Of a DNA stretch of 64,000 nucleotides, positions 7,520 through 17,696 are shown one piece after another. The position numbers were made by a program, and so were the translations under genes. The notes under the pieces were generated by a model. The model searched no databases. It worked only from the letters and a program-made list of their open reading frames with translations, and was not told the DNA's origin. Source of the DNA: a bacterium (GTDB lineage: Bacteria; Zhuqueibacterota; QNDG01; JAFGCO01); assembly GCA_016932575.1 (NCBI GenBank), contig JAFGCO010000055.1, forward strand, positions 343,670 through 407,669, in the 5' to 3' direction. Position 1 is the first letter of the stretch. Every line of letters starts with the position of its first letter.

Positions 7520-8752
7520 ATGGTTTTCAGCAAAATGAACACATCCCAAAATCTAAATAAATCCATTCTTTTGCTTGATACAAATGATGCATCGGCGAGG
7601 CATATCAAAACAATACTGGAATGTCTGGATGAGGTCGAAATCATCCATGAGGGGAAAGAAATTAATGAATTTTTATCTCTGATTCGAAAGCATACACCGG
7701 ATATTGTGATTTTTAATCTATCGCCATCTCTGGAAGCCAGCATCAATCTGTCAAGACAGATGACCAGCATGTTCCCGGAGGTTACCCTCATTGCAGCTGC
7801 TGATACAATGGACACCTCTGTTATTCTGAAGGTTATGCGTGCCCGGGTACGGGAATTTTTAAAGCAGCCGGTCAGTCAAGATGAACTTTTAAGCGTGATC
7901 CACCATGTTTTCAGCGAAAAGGAAGCGGCATTATCCCTGAAAACCGTGGAAAGCAAAATCATTACTTTCTTTGGACCCAAGGGAGGCGTGGGAACCACAA
8001 CGGTCGCCACCAATATGGCCACTTCACTGGCCAGACATACAAAAAAAGATGTGATTATCGTCGATCTCGATCTGCAGTTCGGCAATGTCGCATTACATAT
8101 GAATGTGAAATCCAAATACTCTATTCTTGACATTGTCAATTGCATTGATCAGATAGAAATTCCCCTTTTAAAATCACAAATGCCCAAGGGCACAAACGGC
8201 GTTTCAGTGTTGTCAGTGCCATCCCGTATCGAGGATGTGGAAAACATCAAATCGGTTCATATTGAAAAATTATTGCTGATGCTCCGCAAGGTATTTGATT
8301 ATATTATTATCGACACCCACAATGCATTCGATGATCTTTCAATCAAAGCCATGGACGAATCCAATTTTGTGCTTCTTGTTACCACCCTGGATGTGCCTTC
8401 ATTATTTCATACAAAAAGAAGCCTGCAGCTTTTTCAGAAAATGGCGTACACCATGGAAAAGCTGTTTATTGTCATCAATCGGTATAATGCTTTGGAAGAA
8501 TTTGATTTAAAATCCACGGAAAAGATGCTGGATTTTCCGATTTTCTGGTCCATTCCGGAACAGGATTATCAAACCATGATTTCTTCCATTAACAGAGGGA
8601 ATCCCATATCAAGCATGAAACCGGATTTAAAATTAAGCCAGAATTTTTTAGAAATGGCTATGAAATTTAATGGTTTATACCATAAAAAGACTCAGGATGA
8701 AAAATCTCAAAAAAAACGAAGTCTATTTATGTTTAAGAAAACTGTGAAATAA
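7520..8752 (+). CDS. tadZ: TadZ/CpaE pilus-localisation ATPase
   Basis: A 410-residue fusion of an atypical receiver-like domain (residues 10-130) and a MinD/ParA-type ATPase. The deviant Walker A motif [16 protein letters not shown] lies at about residues 149-164, followed by [11 protein letters not shown] (Walker A' Asp) and a DYIIIDTH motif. The receiver-like half has lost the usual phosphorylatable Asp pattern (NLSPS where a D is expected), as is normal for TadZ. TadZ places the Tad machine at the cell pole. The start could be ATG 7520 or 7535; no clear ribosome site helps choose. Confidence 0.93.
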   Translation: MVFSKMNTSQNLNKSILLLDTNDASARHIKTILECLDEVEIIHEGKEINEFLSLIRKHTPDIVIFNLSPSLEASINLSRQMTSMFPEVTLIAAADTMDTSVILKVMRARVREFLKQPVSQDELLSVIHHVFSEKEAALSLKTVESKIITFFGPKGGVGTTTVATNMATSLARHTKKDVIIVDLDLQFGNVALHMNVKSKYSILDIVNCIDQIEIPLLKSQMPKGTNGVSVLSVPSRIEDVENIKSVHIEKLLLMLRKVFDYIIIDTHNAFDDLSIKAMDESNFVLLVTTLDVPSLFHTKRSLQLFQKMAYTMEKLFIVINRYNALEEFDLKSTEKMLDFPIFWSIPEQDYQTMISSINRGNPISSMKPDLKLSQNFLEMAMKFNGLYHKKTQDEKSQKKRSLFMFKKTVK

Positions 8753-8763
8753 GGGAATTTGCA

Positions 8764-10191
8764 ATGGGTTTGAAAGACCGCCTATATGTCAAGACTGCTG
8801 ATGGAGACAATTCACCTCTCGAGTTTACGGGCATTGATCGAAGTTCGCTTGGCGATGCCCTTGTTGATATGAAATCGAGTCAGCAGCATGACTACATGGG
8901 ATTAAAAGAGAGAATACACAGACGTTTAATCGACAAGCTTGACTTGACCAAACTATCATCCATTCCAAGAGACGTGCTGACAAAACAGGTCAGAGAGGTC
9001 ATTGAAGATTTACTGCTCGAAGACATCGAAATCGGACCTGATTTTAACCGTGATATATTAACCAAGGAAATTCTGGATGAAACATTTGGATTGGGTCCGC
9101 TGGAACCGCTTTTAAATGATCCGACTGTGTCTGATATTCTGGTCAATGGCTATAATCAGGTGTTTGTTGAACGATATGGAAGGCTTGAGCTGACCAATAC
9201 AGTATTTAAAGATGATAATCACCTTTTGAATATTATTGACCGCATTGTATCAAAGATCGGGCGCCGTGTGGATGAAAGCAGCCCTATGGTAGATGCCCGG
9301 CTTCCGGATGGTTCCAGAGTCAATGCAATCATTCCTCCATTGGCCATTGACGGACCCAGTGTGTCTATCAGAAAATTCGGAATCAATAAAATATCAGTCC
9401 AAGATCTGATCAACCTTGGAACATTGACAACCTCTGTCTCACAAATGATGAAAGCGGCTGTCAGGTCACGGCTGAACATATTAATCTCGGGAGGGACCGG
9501 TTCCGGAAAGACCACCCTGTTAAATATACTCTCGGGATTTATACCTGCATCTGAACGCATTGTGACCATCGAAGATGCGGCAGAACTTCAGCTTCGCCAG
9601 GAGCATGTTGTTCGCCTGGAAACCCGTCCGCCAAACCTTGAAGGGAAAGGCCGTGTTGCCCAGTATGATCTGGTTCGGAATGCCCTGCGGATGCGTCCGG
9701 ACAGGATTGTTGTGGGTGAAGTGCGCGGGGCAGAAGCGCTCGATATGCTGCAGGCCATGAATACAGGCCATGATGGATCCCTGACGACTTTGCATGCCAA
9801 TACAACCCGCGACGCGCTTCGCCGGCTTGAGACCATGATACTGATGGCAGGGAGCAATCTCACAGAAAAAGCCATGCGCGAGCAGATCAGTTCGGCCATC
9901 AATATCATTATTCAGACGACAAGATTGAGCGATGGTACCCGCAAAGTGATTAAAATATCTGAAATAACCGGCATGGAAGGCGATACGATTTCATTGCAGG
10001 ATATATTTGTTTTTGAAAAAATGGGTGTTCGTGAAGATGGCCAGGTTCTGGGCGGATTTCGAACGACAGGTCTCCGTCCGAAATTCGCGGAACAACTGGA
10101 AACATCGGGAATTATGCTGCCTCCAGATTTATTCGAACCAAAACTTGAAGTGCTTGTTGATCAAAATGCGGAGGAAGAGCAGGAGTCATGA
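8764..10191 (+). CDS. tadA: Tad secretion ATPase TadA/CpaF
   Basis: The hexameric motor ATPase that drives pilus assembly at the inner membrane. The 475-residue protein carries the N-terminal helical domain, then Walker [15 protein letters not shown] (about residue 241), the Asp box [12 protein letters not shown], Walker B-like [20 protein letters not shown] and the His box [13 protein letters not shown]. All are canonical for the CpaF branch of VirB11-like ATPases. It lies 11 nt after tadZ and overlaps tadB by 4 nt (ATGA), so the two are translationally coupled. Confidence 0.97.
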   Translation: MGLKDRLYVKTADGDNSPLEFTGIDRSSLGDALVDMKSSQQHDYMGLKERIHRRLIDKLDLTKLSSIPRDVLTKQVREVIEDLLLEDIEIGPDFNRDILTKEILDETFGLGPLEPLLNDPTVSDILVNGYNQVFVERYGRLELTNTVFKDDNHLLNIIDRIVSKIGRRVDESSPMVDARLPDGSRVNAIIPPLAIDGPSVSIRKFGINKISVQDLINLGTLTTSVSQMMKAAVRSRLNILISGGTGSGKTTLLNILSGFIPASERIVTIEDAAELQLRQEHVVRLETRPPNLEGKGRVAQYDLVRNALRMRPDRIVVGEVRGAEALDMLQAMNTGHDGSLTTLHANTTRDALRRLETMILMAGSNLTEKAMREQISSAINIIIQTTRLSDGTRKVIKISEITGMEGDTISLQDIFVFEKMGVREDGQVLGGFRTTGLRPKFAEQLETSGIMLPPDLFEPKLEVLVDQNAEEEQES

Positions 10192-11156
10192 CTATTTTAT
10201 TGATTGTTTTTTATGTGGCCATTGTCTTGCTTATTTCCGGCGTCATGTTTTTTATTGTCCGGCTCGTCCGAAACCCTGAACGGCAAATTAACAAACGGGT
10301 TGAAGAATTTTCTGAAGTGTATAATAAACAGGAAGAGGACGACACTCCCCGGATCCTTCAAAATCAGGACTTCGGTCATTTAACAGCCCTGAATACCCTG
10401 CTGGATAAGCTGAGTGTGTTGAAGAAGATAAACCGTCTTATTAAACAGGCTGATTCAAAATTAACGGCTGCGAAGCTGATCGTTTTCATCGTGTTCATGT
10501 CATTTCTTGGATTTTTAATTGGCATGAAAATCAATGTATTTTTTATGATTGTTTTTATGGCGGGTTTCGGCAGCATTCCCGTTGTGCATTTATATATTCA
10601 GAGAGCAAAGAGACTGAAAGCTTTTATCCGTGCCTTTCCGGATTCTATTGATATGATGGCAAGTGCGATTCGGGCTGGCCATGCCTTTAATCAGGCCATG
10701 CAGCTGGTGGGGAATGAGGCTCCTGATCCGGTAGGAATCGAATTCAAACGAACCTATGAACAGTACAATCTTGGATTGAACTTGAAGGATGTGCTTCTGG
10801 AAATGACAGACCGTGTAAACAGCCTGGATCTAAAACTTTTTGTCACTGCCATACTGCTTCAAAAAGAGACCGGCGGCAACCTGACCGAAATACTGGATAA
10901 GATAAGCTATACAATTCGTGAAAGGTTCAAACTGATCGGGCAGATCAAAACGTTCACGGCCCAGGGCCGGATGTCTGCGATTATACTGGGAGCTTTGCCG
11001 CTTGTATTTGTCCTGTTTATATCCGGTCTGAACCCCGATTATCTGACACCGCTCTTTCATGACAAACTGGGTCATTACTTCATACTCATTGCTGTGTTTT
11101 TACAAATCTTTGGTTTTATTGTCATTCAGAAAATTGTGAAGATCAAATACCAATAG
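10188..11156 (+). CDS. tadB: Tad inner-membrane platform protein TadB
   Basis: A 322-residue type II secretion F-domain protein. It has an N-terminal helix (1-22), a helix pair around residues 95-135, the T2SF core with [18 protein letters not shown] and [18 protein letters not shown], and C-terminal helices. TadB forms, with TadC, the inner-membrane platform on which TadA acts. ATGA overlap with tadA; tadC begins 10 nt after its stop. Confidence 0.95.
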   Translation: MTILLIVFYVAIVLLISGVMFFIVRLVRNPERQINKRVEEFSEVYNKQEEDDTPRILQNQDFGHLTALNTLLDKLSVLKKINRLIKQADSKLTAAKLIVFIVFMSFLGFLIGMKINVFFMIVFMAGFGSIPVVHLYIQRAKRLKAFIRAFPDSIDMMASAIRAGHAFNQAMQLVGNEAPDPVGIEFKRTYEQYNLGLNLKDVLLEMTDRVNSLDLKLFVTAILLQKETGGNLTEILDKISYTIRERFKLIGQIKTFTAQGRMSAIILGALPLVFVLFISGLNPDYLTPLFHDKLGHYFILIAVFLQIFGFIVIQKIVKIKYQ

Positions 11157-11166
11157 GGTGGGGGAT

Positions 11167-12105
11167 ATGTCATTACAAGTCATATTTATATTGGTTTTTA
11201 TTACGATTTTCCTGCTGATTTTAACTTTCCTGCTGATTATTCGAAGGATGCAGAATCCAACGGCGAGACGCATGAAGAACCTTGAAAAAACGAATATCAC
11301 TGATAAAAATGACAGCCGGTTAAAGGAATTACAAAGGAAGAAAGATGCGGTTCATGCTTCCGTTGAAAAAATGTTGGCGGATATCAGCCGGTTTGTCAAG
11401 CAGGACAAAGAAAAACAGACAAGAATGCAAGCGGCTCTCATTCAGGCAGGATATCATCGGGAAAACTGTATCAAAATTTTTTTAGGGATCAAGCTGTTGA
11501 CAGCTGTGGGATGTTTTCTGCTGTATTTGTTTATGGGATTACAGGGAGACCGCCCATTCAATGTTGTTTTACTGATGTCTATCATTATGGGAGCCGTGGG
11601 TTTTATTCTACCCAATGTGGTCCTGCGTTTCAAAACACAAAAACGACGGGCTGTGATCGCGCAGGCACTGCCCGATGCTCTTGATTTACTGGTGATTACT
11701 GTCGAAGCCGGATTGGGATTAAACGCAGCCCTGATGCGTGTCGGCACAGATCTGGTAATGCGATGCCCGCCTCTTGCCCAGGAATTCAATCGGGTCAATC
11801 AGGATCTCAGAACGGGGAAACCCCGCGATAAAGCACTCAGGAGCTTGAGCGACCGGAATCAAATTGAGGATCTCAGAATACTGGTCGGTGCATTAATTCT
11901 GGCCGACCGCCTGGGAACCAGTATCGCAGACACCTTACGTGCGCAGGCAGATTCTCTCAGAACCCGTATCCGTCAAAAAGCGGAAGAGCAGGCGGCAAAA
12001 GCCGGTATAAAATTGTTATTTCCGCTTGTCTTCTTTGTTCTGCCTGCTTTGATTATTATTTTAATGGGACCTGGATTGATTGCTTTATACAGAACATTTC
12101 AGTAA
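11167..12105 (+). CDS. tadC: Tad inner-membrane platform protein TadC
   Basis: The second T2SF-domain platform protein (312 residues). Visible are the N-terminal helix, the helix pair near residues 100-150, ALPDALDLLVITVEAGLGLNAAL, ILADRLGTSIADTLRAQADSLR and the terminal helix. The ATG at 11167 has AGGGTGGGG directly upstream and is preferred over the GTG at 11158. It is the last standard tad gene here; a DUF192-ICMT fusion follows 26 nt later. Confidence 0.95.
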   Translation: MSLQVIFILVFITIFLLILTFLLIIRRMQNPTARRMKNLEKTNITDKNDSRLKELQRKKDAVHASVEKMLADISRFVKQDKEKQTRMQAALIQAGYHRENCIKIFLGIKLLTAVGCFLLYLFMGLQGDRPFNVVLLMSIIMGAVGFILPNVVLRFKTQKRRAVIAQALPDALDLLVITVEAGLGLNAALMRVGTDLVMRCPPLAQEFNRVNQDLRTGKPRDKALRSLSDRNQIEDLRILVGALILADRLGTSIADTLRAQADSLRTRIRQKAEEQAAKAGIKLLFPLVFFVLPALIIILMGPGLIALYRTFQ

Positions 12106-12131
12106 TATTTACAAAAATATATTTGAGAACA

Positions 12132-13106
12132 ATGATACAAAATCTGAGTACACACAAAGAATATAAAATCCATGTTTACAGAGCGAGCTCGCTGCTTTCA
12201 CGTCTTTTGGGCCTTTTGGGCACAAATGCGCCCGTGTTGAATTCGGCATTACATATTCAGCCCTGTCATGCTATCCATACATTTGGCATGAAATATTCAA
12301 TCGATGTTTTATTTCTGGATCAGAATGGATGTATCGTTGGTGTTTTTGAAAAACTCAAACCCAATGCCGTTTCAAAATCCGTAAAGGAAGCCGTTTCTGT
12401 TCTGGAATTGGCTCCGGGCACCATCGAGCAATGCCAGTTTAGAACCGGTCAATTTCTCCGGTTTCAAGCCGATGATGAATTTAGACCGGAACTGGCATCG
12501 CTTCGGAACTTATTTCACTGGCCGATTAATCTGATCATTGCTTTATTTTGGAGCAAGTTTATCCTGACAGCGGGAGGCCACGCCGTTGCATTTCCCCATG
12601 CCATGAATTTTGGCATTTTGATTCATAACACTTTGTTGATGCTTCTTTTTTTAACCCGAAGAAAGAGTCATGCTACATCCTTTAAAATCTTTGACTGGAT
12701 TGTTCCTGTTTTGACCCTGATTTTTACTCTGTTTCTGCGTCCTGCTTCTGAAGGGGCAGGGGAACTCAATGTTCTCTCTGCAATTTTTCAGTATTTGGGG
12801 CTGGCCGGAATTATCGTGTCTTTGCTGAGTCTTGGACGCAGTTTCGGTATTATTCCGGCAAACCGGTCCATTCAAACCCAGGGGGCCTATGGGATTGTCC
12901 GGCATCCATTATATATCAGTGAGATTATTTTTCATGCGGGTTTTTTCCTGGGGAATATCACAGTTCATAATGGCCTTTTGATTGTTCTGATTTTGGCCGG
13001 ACAGCTATGGCGCTCAATTTCGGAGGAAAGATTGCTGACATTGGATGCGGCTTACAGGGCATATTCAGAACGGGTTCGGTACCGGTTCATTCCGGGTATT
13101 GTCTGA
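12132..13106 (+). CDS. DUF192 - isoprenylcysteine methyltransferase-like fusion
   Basis: Two unrelated families in one 324-residue chain. Residues 1-115 are a DUF192 domain (RLLGLLG, ALHIQPCHAIHTFGMKYSIDVLFLD split across the core, VLELAPGTIEQCQFRTGQ). From about residue 130 the protein is membrane-embedded, with four to five spans, and ends in an ICMT/PEMT-like methyltransferase: GAYGIVRHPLYISE, then the C-terminal EERLL...YRAYSERVRYRFIPG signature. ICMT-like enzymes methylate small or lipidated substrates with SAM at the membrane. DUF192 genes are often found beside tad genes, so the methyltransferase half may act on a pilus or envelope component. The ATG at 12132 is chosen over the TTG at 12123; GAGAA lies just before it. 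Confidence 0.85.
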   Translation: MIQNLSTHKEYKIHVYRASSLLSRLLGLLGTNAPVLNSALHIQPCHAIHTFGMKYSIDVLFLDQNGCIVGVFEKLKPNAVSKSVKEAVSVLELAPGTIEQCQFRTGQFLRFQADDEFRPELASLRNLFHWPINLIIALFWSKFILTAGGHAVAFPHAMNFGILIHNTLLMLLFLTRRKSHATSFKIFDWIVPVLTLIFTLFLRPASEGAGELNVLSAIFQYLGLAGIIVSLLSLGRSFGIIPANRSIQTQGAYGIVRHPLYISEIIFHAGFFLGNITVHNGLLIVLILAGQLWRSISEERLLTLDAAYRAYSERVRYRFIPGIV

Positions 13107-13124
13107 TTTGGAGACATGAAAAAG

Positions 13125-14789
13125 CTAAGGGATTCGCGTCGGATCGGGATTGTATGTATATATTTTATCATAATAGCGCTCTCTGGCGGGGATCGTTTGA
13201 CAACAAACGGTCGATTTTGTTTTGGGTCCAAGACAGGGCCAGGTAAAATCAGCGGTTAAAAAAGCAGGCCGCTCAGTATAGTAATAACTGATGTCAGATA
13301 GATAATATTCAAATCTGTTTTTATAATTATATTGTGCAACCTGATTATGGGTATAGTGTTTCCCTGTTTCGTAGGTTTGGTTTTGCGTGATCCATATCCC
13401 GTAGAGGTCATATACGAAAGTCATATCAGGGCGGACAATGCTTTCCCAATTGTTGTTTCGACCCAGTATGTTTCCCAATATATTTGTAAGATCTCCGTTG
13501 TCCAAATGGATCAACTCGTTTTTGTTTTTTGCTTCGTGATACACATAATTTCTGACGAATGTATTGTATGGCCCATTTAATCCATGAAAGTCATCCGCTC
13601 CAATTCGGCAAATATAATTCTGTTCATATAAATTGCCATAAGGGTACTTTGCATGTAAATCGAGGTCCCGATCATCATAAAAGATCCCTTTCCAGGTGGA
13701 ATGCTGTTCTCTGGAATAATTATAGGCCCATACATTGCAATTCGCCCCGCCGCCGATCACCAGAGCATGCCGCAAATATCTAAATATATTATTTTCTACC
13801 AGAGAATTTGTTGTGGCGCCATATAGTACGATGCCGTATCCGTATCCACCCCCTCCATAATGTTCGGCATGATGACAATAACATCCGCTGATTTCCATGT
13901 GGGTTGAATGAGAAACTGAAATGTGAGCTCTGGATGTATTGTCCGATTCGACACCTTTCACCCAGCAGTTCACAGCGAAACCGAACTTTATATTGTATCC
14001 TTTTCCGTCAACAGCCGTTTTGCCGCATGACAGTCTTTTGATGGTTAAATTTTCTATACCGATATTTTTTACAGGGAGTACTTTCCGAATTTTCAGATTT
14101 GTTGAATCATAATCATTCACCACAGAATAGGTTTTTGTTGCTCTGTCTTTCATCTGTCCTTCGGAGCCGTTGATGTCTTTAAGTTCAAGACGGGAGATCT
14201 GTCCCACGATTCCCTTTTCATGTTTGTCAATGGATTTATCCGGATCATACCTGAACAATCGTTCCGTGATGTGTATCCAGTCTCCGGGATTGATTCCGGA
14301 TAAGTCCCCGTGGATGACGCTTTCTCCTTTATATATGTCCCGGTTTAAATTTTGATAATTTCCGGCTCTTCCATGAATATCAAAGCCGTTGACATCGGCC
14401 CGGCTTAGCTTGATGACGGTTTTGTCTGCGCCGTCCCCGAGGAAAACAATATTGCTGTCAGGATAGGTCAGATCAAAGGGTGTGACCGGTCCGGTAAATT
14501 CATAGATTCCTTCAGGAAAATATATAATGGACATTTTTCCGTTCCGTGAATCACCTCTGGCCTTGTCCAGTGCTGTCTTGATTTGATCGGCAATACTGGA
14601 TCCGGTTTCCTGAGTGACATCATAAAAGTCAGCGGCGGTTATTTTTTTCAACAGGCCCGCCTGATGCCACTCTTCCTGATATTGGACAGGGATATGGCCG
14701 ATATCATGATACAGCACCTGGGCCGTTATATTGATGGTATATATCAACATCGAAAGTATTGGAACCAAACGGTTATTATAAGTTTTCAT
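13125..14789 (-). CDS. Secreted right-handed beta-helix (pectate-lyase-like) protein
   Basis: A 554-residue exported protein. A signal peptide covers about residues 1-24 (ending ITAQV). The segment ADQIKTALDKAR ... IIYFPEGIYEFTGPV ... VFLGDGADKTVI is the pectate-lyase superfamily start (family 3 type), and the rest shows beta-helix rungs such as HMEISGCYCHHAEHYGGG, NSLVENNIFRYLRHALVIGGG and NTFVRNYVYHEAKNKNELIH. It probably binds or cleaves a polysaccharide; the substrate cannot be read off. The ATG at 14789 has AGGA 9 nt upstream, better than starts at 14813 or 14885. It is convergent with the tad operon and divergent from thrC. No sorting domain is present at its C-terminus. Confidence 0.8.
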   Translation of the reverse strand: MKTYNNRLVPILSMLIYTINITAQVLYHDIGHIPVQYQEEWHQAGLLKKITAADFYDVTQETGSSIADQIKTALDKARGDSRNGKMSIIYFPEGIYEFTGPVTPFDLTYPDSNIVFLGDGADKTVIKLSRADVNGFDIHGRAGNYQNLNRDIYKGESVIHGDLSGINPGDWIHITERLFRYDPDKSIDKHEKGIVGQISRLELKDINGSEGQMKDRATKTYSVVNDYDSTNLKIRKVLPVKNIGIENLTIKRLSCGKTAVDGKGYNIKFGFAVNCWVKGVESDNTSRAHISVSHSTHMEISGCYCHHAEHYGGGGYGYGIVLYGATTNSLVENNIFRYLRHALVIGGGANCNVWAYNYSREQHSTWKGIFYDDRDLDLHAKYPYGNLYEQNYICRIGADDFHGLNGPYNTFVRNYVYHEAKNKNELIHLDNGDLTNILGNILGRNNNWESIVRPDMTFVYDLYGIWITQNQTYETGKHYTHNQVAQYNYKNRFEYYLSDISYYYTERPAFLTADFTWPCLGPKTKSTVCCQTIPARERYYDKIYTYNPDPTRIP

Positions 14790-15081
14790 GGGTATTTTTC
14801 CTATTATATCCATTCCGATTCTCCAATAATATGAATCAATAAATCCTGAGATGCAAGATAATTTTCGATGTAAAGTGACAGGCATAAGGCATCTGTTTTA
14901 CTGATAATAGAATATGGAACACAAGTCTCTTCATGTGTACCTGTTCCTTCGGTTATTTCAGGGATTATGTGACATTTTAAATAGATATTTTTTGGTTTTG
15001 CCAGAGAAATATTGTAAATTAATAGCTGAAATTTTAGAAATCATTTAATTTTCAATCAGGAAAAAAACAGGTCAAAAAATT

Positions 15082-16446
15082 TTGATCGGCTCAGACAGAA
15101 TAAAATTTTACAGCACCAACCACAAAGCCTCGAAAGTGACTCTTTCGGAAGCGCTTCTTAACGGTCAGGCACCGGATCGCGGCCTTTACATGCCTGAGAC
15201 CATTCCCCAAATCACCCGTGATGAACTGAACTCATTACGGGAAATATCCTATCCGGAAATCGCCCGCTTTGTGCTGTCAAAATATACGGCGGGTACAGAA
15301 ATCGATCCGTTGCTGCCCGGTCTTTGCCGGGATGCCTATAATTTTGACATCCCTCTGGAACATGTGACTGACCGCAGATATATCATGCGTTTGGATCGGG
15401 GGCCAACGGCCTCATTCAAGGATTTTGCAGCACGTATGATGGCGCGTATGTTCGGAGTGCTTCGGAAAATATCAGACCCGCCTCTTATTATTCTGACAGC
15501 GACCAGCGGAGATACGGGCAGTGCGATCGCACAGGCCTTTTACCAGATTCCCAATATACGCGTAATGGTGCTTTTCCCGCCTGAAGAAGTCAGCGACAGG
15601 CAGCGCAGGCAAATGACGACCCTCGGAGACAATATTACCATTGTGGCCCTGGATGGCCAGTTTGACAACTGCCAGGCCCTGGTTAAGCAGGCATTCGCGG
15701 ATCCCGAACTGAAACATATTGATCTGACTTCTGCGAATTCCATCAATATCGGAAGGTTACTGCCACAGATTGTGTATTATGTTTATGCCTATGTCAGACT
15801 GGCAGGAAACGGGGAGCCAATAACACTCTGCGTGCCTTCCGGTAATTTCGGAAATATGATGGGGGCCCTGCTGGCCAAACACATGGGGGTTCCAATTAAA
15901 AAGATCGTTGTGGTTACCAATGCCAATGACGAGGTGCCTGTCTATTTAAATACGAAACAGTATAACAAGATTGTACCATCCCGTGTATGTATATCCAATG
16001 CCATGAATGTCGGGCATCCCAGCAATTTTGCCCGTGTTGTGGATTTATATGGCGGCTGGATGGATGAAACCGGTCTGATTCGGAAAGAACCGGATTTGGA
16101 TCGTATGCTCAAAGATCTCTGGTCCGTCAGTATTGATGATTCCGAAACACGCAGCACCATTCAGAAAGCCTGGAGAGACAACCAATTGTTATTGGAACCG
16201 CATGGCGCTGTAGGCTGGGCCGGCATGACGCATTATATTGAAGCAACAGGTGAAAAGGGGCTGATGGTTTCCGTGGAAACCGCGCACCCGGCAAAATTCC
16301 CGGAAGAAATTCAGGCGCTTCTGGGATTTGAGCCGGATGTGCCCGAAAGTCTTAAAGCTGTGGAATCCAAACAGGAGCATTATCTTTCTTTGCCCAATGA
16401 TTATCAGCAGTTCCGGGCATTGCTGAACGAAAGGCACAGTGTATGA
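15082..16446 (+). CDS. thrC: Threonine synthase
   Basis: Converts O-phospho-L-homoserine to threonine with PLP. The protein (454 residues) begins with the family opening KFYSTNHKASKVTLSEALLNG and carries the PLP lysine K113 in GPTASFKDFAARMM, followed by LTATSGDTGSA and the phosphate-binding SGNFGNMMGA. No ATG lies near the family N-terminus; TTG at 15082 fits and has AGG about 11 nt upstream. The stop overlaps the start of the next gene by 4 nt (ATGA), coupling threonine synthase to a putative homoserine kinase. Confidence 0.97.
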   Translation: MIGSDRIKFYSTNHKASKVTLSEALLNGQAPDRGLYMPETIPQITRDELNSLREISYPEIARFVLSKYTAGTEIDPLLPGLCRDAYNFDIPLEHVTDRRYIMRLDRGPTASFKDFAARMMARMFGVLRKISDPPLIILTATSGDTGSAIAQAFYQIPNIRVMVLFPPEEVSDRQRRQMTTLGDNITIVALDGQFDNCQALVKQAFADPELKHIDLTSANSINIGRLLPQIVYYVYAYVRLAGNGEPITLCVPSGNFGNMMGALLAKHMGVPIKKIVVVTNANDEVPVYLNTKQYNKIVPSRVCISNAMNVGHPSNFARVVDLYGGWMDETGLIRKEPDLDRMLKDLWSVSIDDSETRSTIQKAWRDNQLLLEPHGAVGWAGMTHYIEATGEKGLMVSVETAHPAKFPEEIQALLGFEPDVPESLKAVESKQEHYLSLPNDYQQFRALLNERHSV

Positions 16447-17648
16447 AACGAATTGTCATCCTCGGAGACGGCATGGCGGATCTTCCGATTCCGGAATTGG
16501 ATAATAAAACATTGCTTATGGCGGCCAAAACACCGGCTATGGACCAGATTGCCCGAAAGGGACAAAACGGCATATTTAAAACAATTCCCGACGATATGCC
16601 GACCGGATCCGCGGTGGCCAATTTATCGGTCCTGGGATATGATCCCCACATATCTTTTCAGGGCAGAGGCGTTCTGGAAGCTGCGAGTCTGGGAATCGAT
16701 CTTAAAGACAATGAACTGGCCATGCGTATGAACCTGATCACCATAGAAAATTCGTGCATTCGAAGTCATTCCGCAGGCCATATTACCAGTGAAGAGGCCA
16801 AAATATTGGTCAATGATCTGAATACGCATTTTAAAAGTGAATTTCGGTTGTATCCGGGATTGAGTTATCGTCATATACTGATTATGCCGGACGGTCATCC
16901 GGGAATTATTTGTTCACCGCCGCATGATCATTTGGGAGAAGCGGTTGAGCCCCTCCTGGTGCAGGCAGATAAACCGGAAACCAGAGAAACCGCGGATAAA
17001 CTCAATCAGTTGATCCGGGAATCATGGAAATTGCTGGAGGATCACCCGATTAATCAGAAACGCCGGGTGAAAGGCCTCCTGCCGGCAACCAGTATCTGGC
17101 CCTGGTCTCCGGGTAAAAAACCCAAAATGCAAACCTTAGAGAATCGATTCGGCGTACGGGGAGCCGCCATTTCTGCAGTGGATCTTATCAAAGGGCTTGC
17201 CGTATACGCCGGTATGGATGTCATCAGTGTGGAAGGAGCCACCGGTCTGTATGACACCAATTATGAAGGTAAAGCAGATGCGGCTCTTGACGCGCTGGAA
17301 AATCATGATTTTGTATTTGTCCATGTAGAAGCCGCCGATGAAGCGGGACATGAGAAAAATTTGAACTTAAAGATGCAATGTATTGAAAAACTGGATCAGC
17401 GATTGGTCGGACGGATTCTGGACGGCATCAAATCGAGACATATTGAAGCCACAGTTGCTGTTCTGCCGGACCATCCTACACCTGTCGCGCATGGCGCCCA
17501 TACCCGGGATCCGGTTCCTGTGGCCATCTGGAACCCAAAAAAGTCCGCGGATGGAGTGACCGTATTTGATGAACAAAGCGCCAGAGCCGGACGCCTCGGT
17601 TTTATGGAGGGAGATGAATTTATCAGACGGGTATTTGATTTTGAATAA
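16443..17648 (+). CDS. ApgM-family enzyme, proposed homoserine kinase
   Basis: A 401-residue member of the alkaline-phosphatase-fold cofactor-independent phosphoglycerate mutase family (archaeal type, COG3635). Metal and nucleophile sites are present: GDGMADLP at residues 8-15, the serine segment PTGSAVANLSVLGYDP, HVEAADEAGHEKN and LPDHPTP...AHTRDPVPVA near the C-terminus. A branch of this family has been proposed as a non-homologous homoserine kinase because it co-occurs with thrC in genomes lacking thrB. The 4-nt overlap with thrC here fits that role: it would make the phosphohomoserine that ThrC uses. Phosphoglycerate mutase activity remains the alternative. Confidence 0.85.
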   Translation: MKRIVILGDGMADLPIPELDNKTLLMAAKTPAMDQIARKGQNGIFKTIPDDMPTGSAVANLSVLGYDPHISFQGRGVLEAASLGIDLKDNELAMRMNLITIENSCIRSHSAGHITSEEAKILVNDLNTHFKSEFRLYPGLSYRHILIMPDGHPGIICSPPHDHLGEAVEPLLVQADKPETRETADKLNQLIRESWKLLEDHPINQKRRVKGLLPATSIWPWSPGKKPKMQTLENRFGVRGAAISAVDLIKGLAVYAGMDVISVEGATGLYDTNYEGKADAALDALENHDFVFVHVEAADEAGHEKNLNLKMQCIEKLDQRLVGRILDGIKSRHIEATVAVLPDHPTPVAHGAHTRDPVPVAIWNPKKSADGVTVFDEQSARAGRLGFMEGDEFIRRVFDFE

Positions 17649-17696
17649 AAAGACAACAACACTGTTCTAGGTTTCGATTCAGAAAACAGGGGAAAA

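Noticed and set aside
16443-17648. Plain glycolytic phosphoglycerate mutase
   Set aside because: Not excluded, but the 4-nt overlap with thrC makes a threonine-pathway role the better reading.
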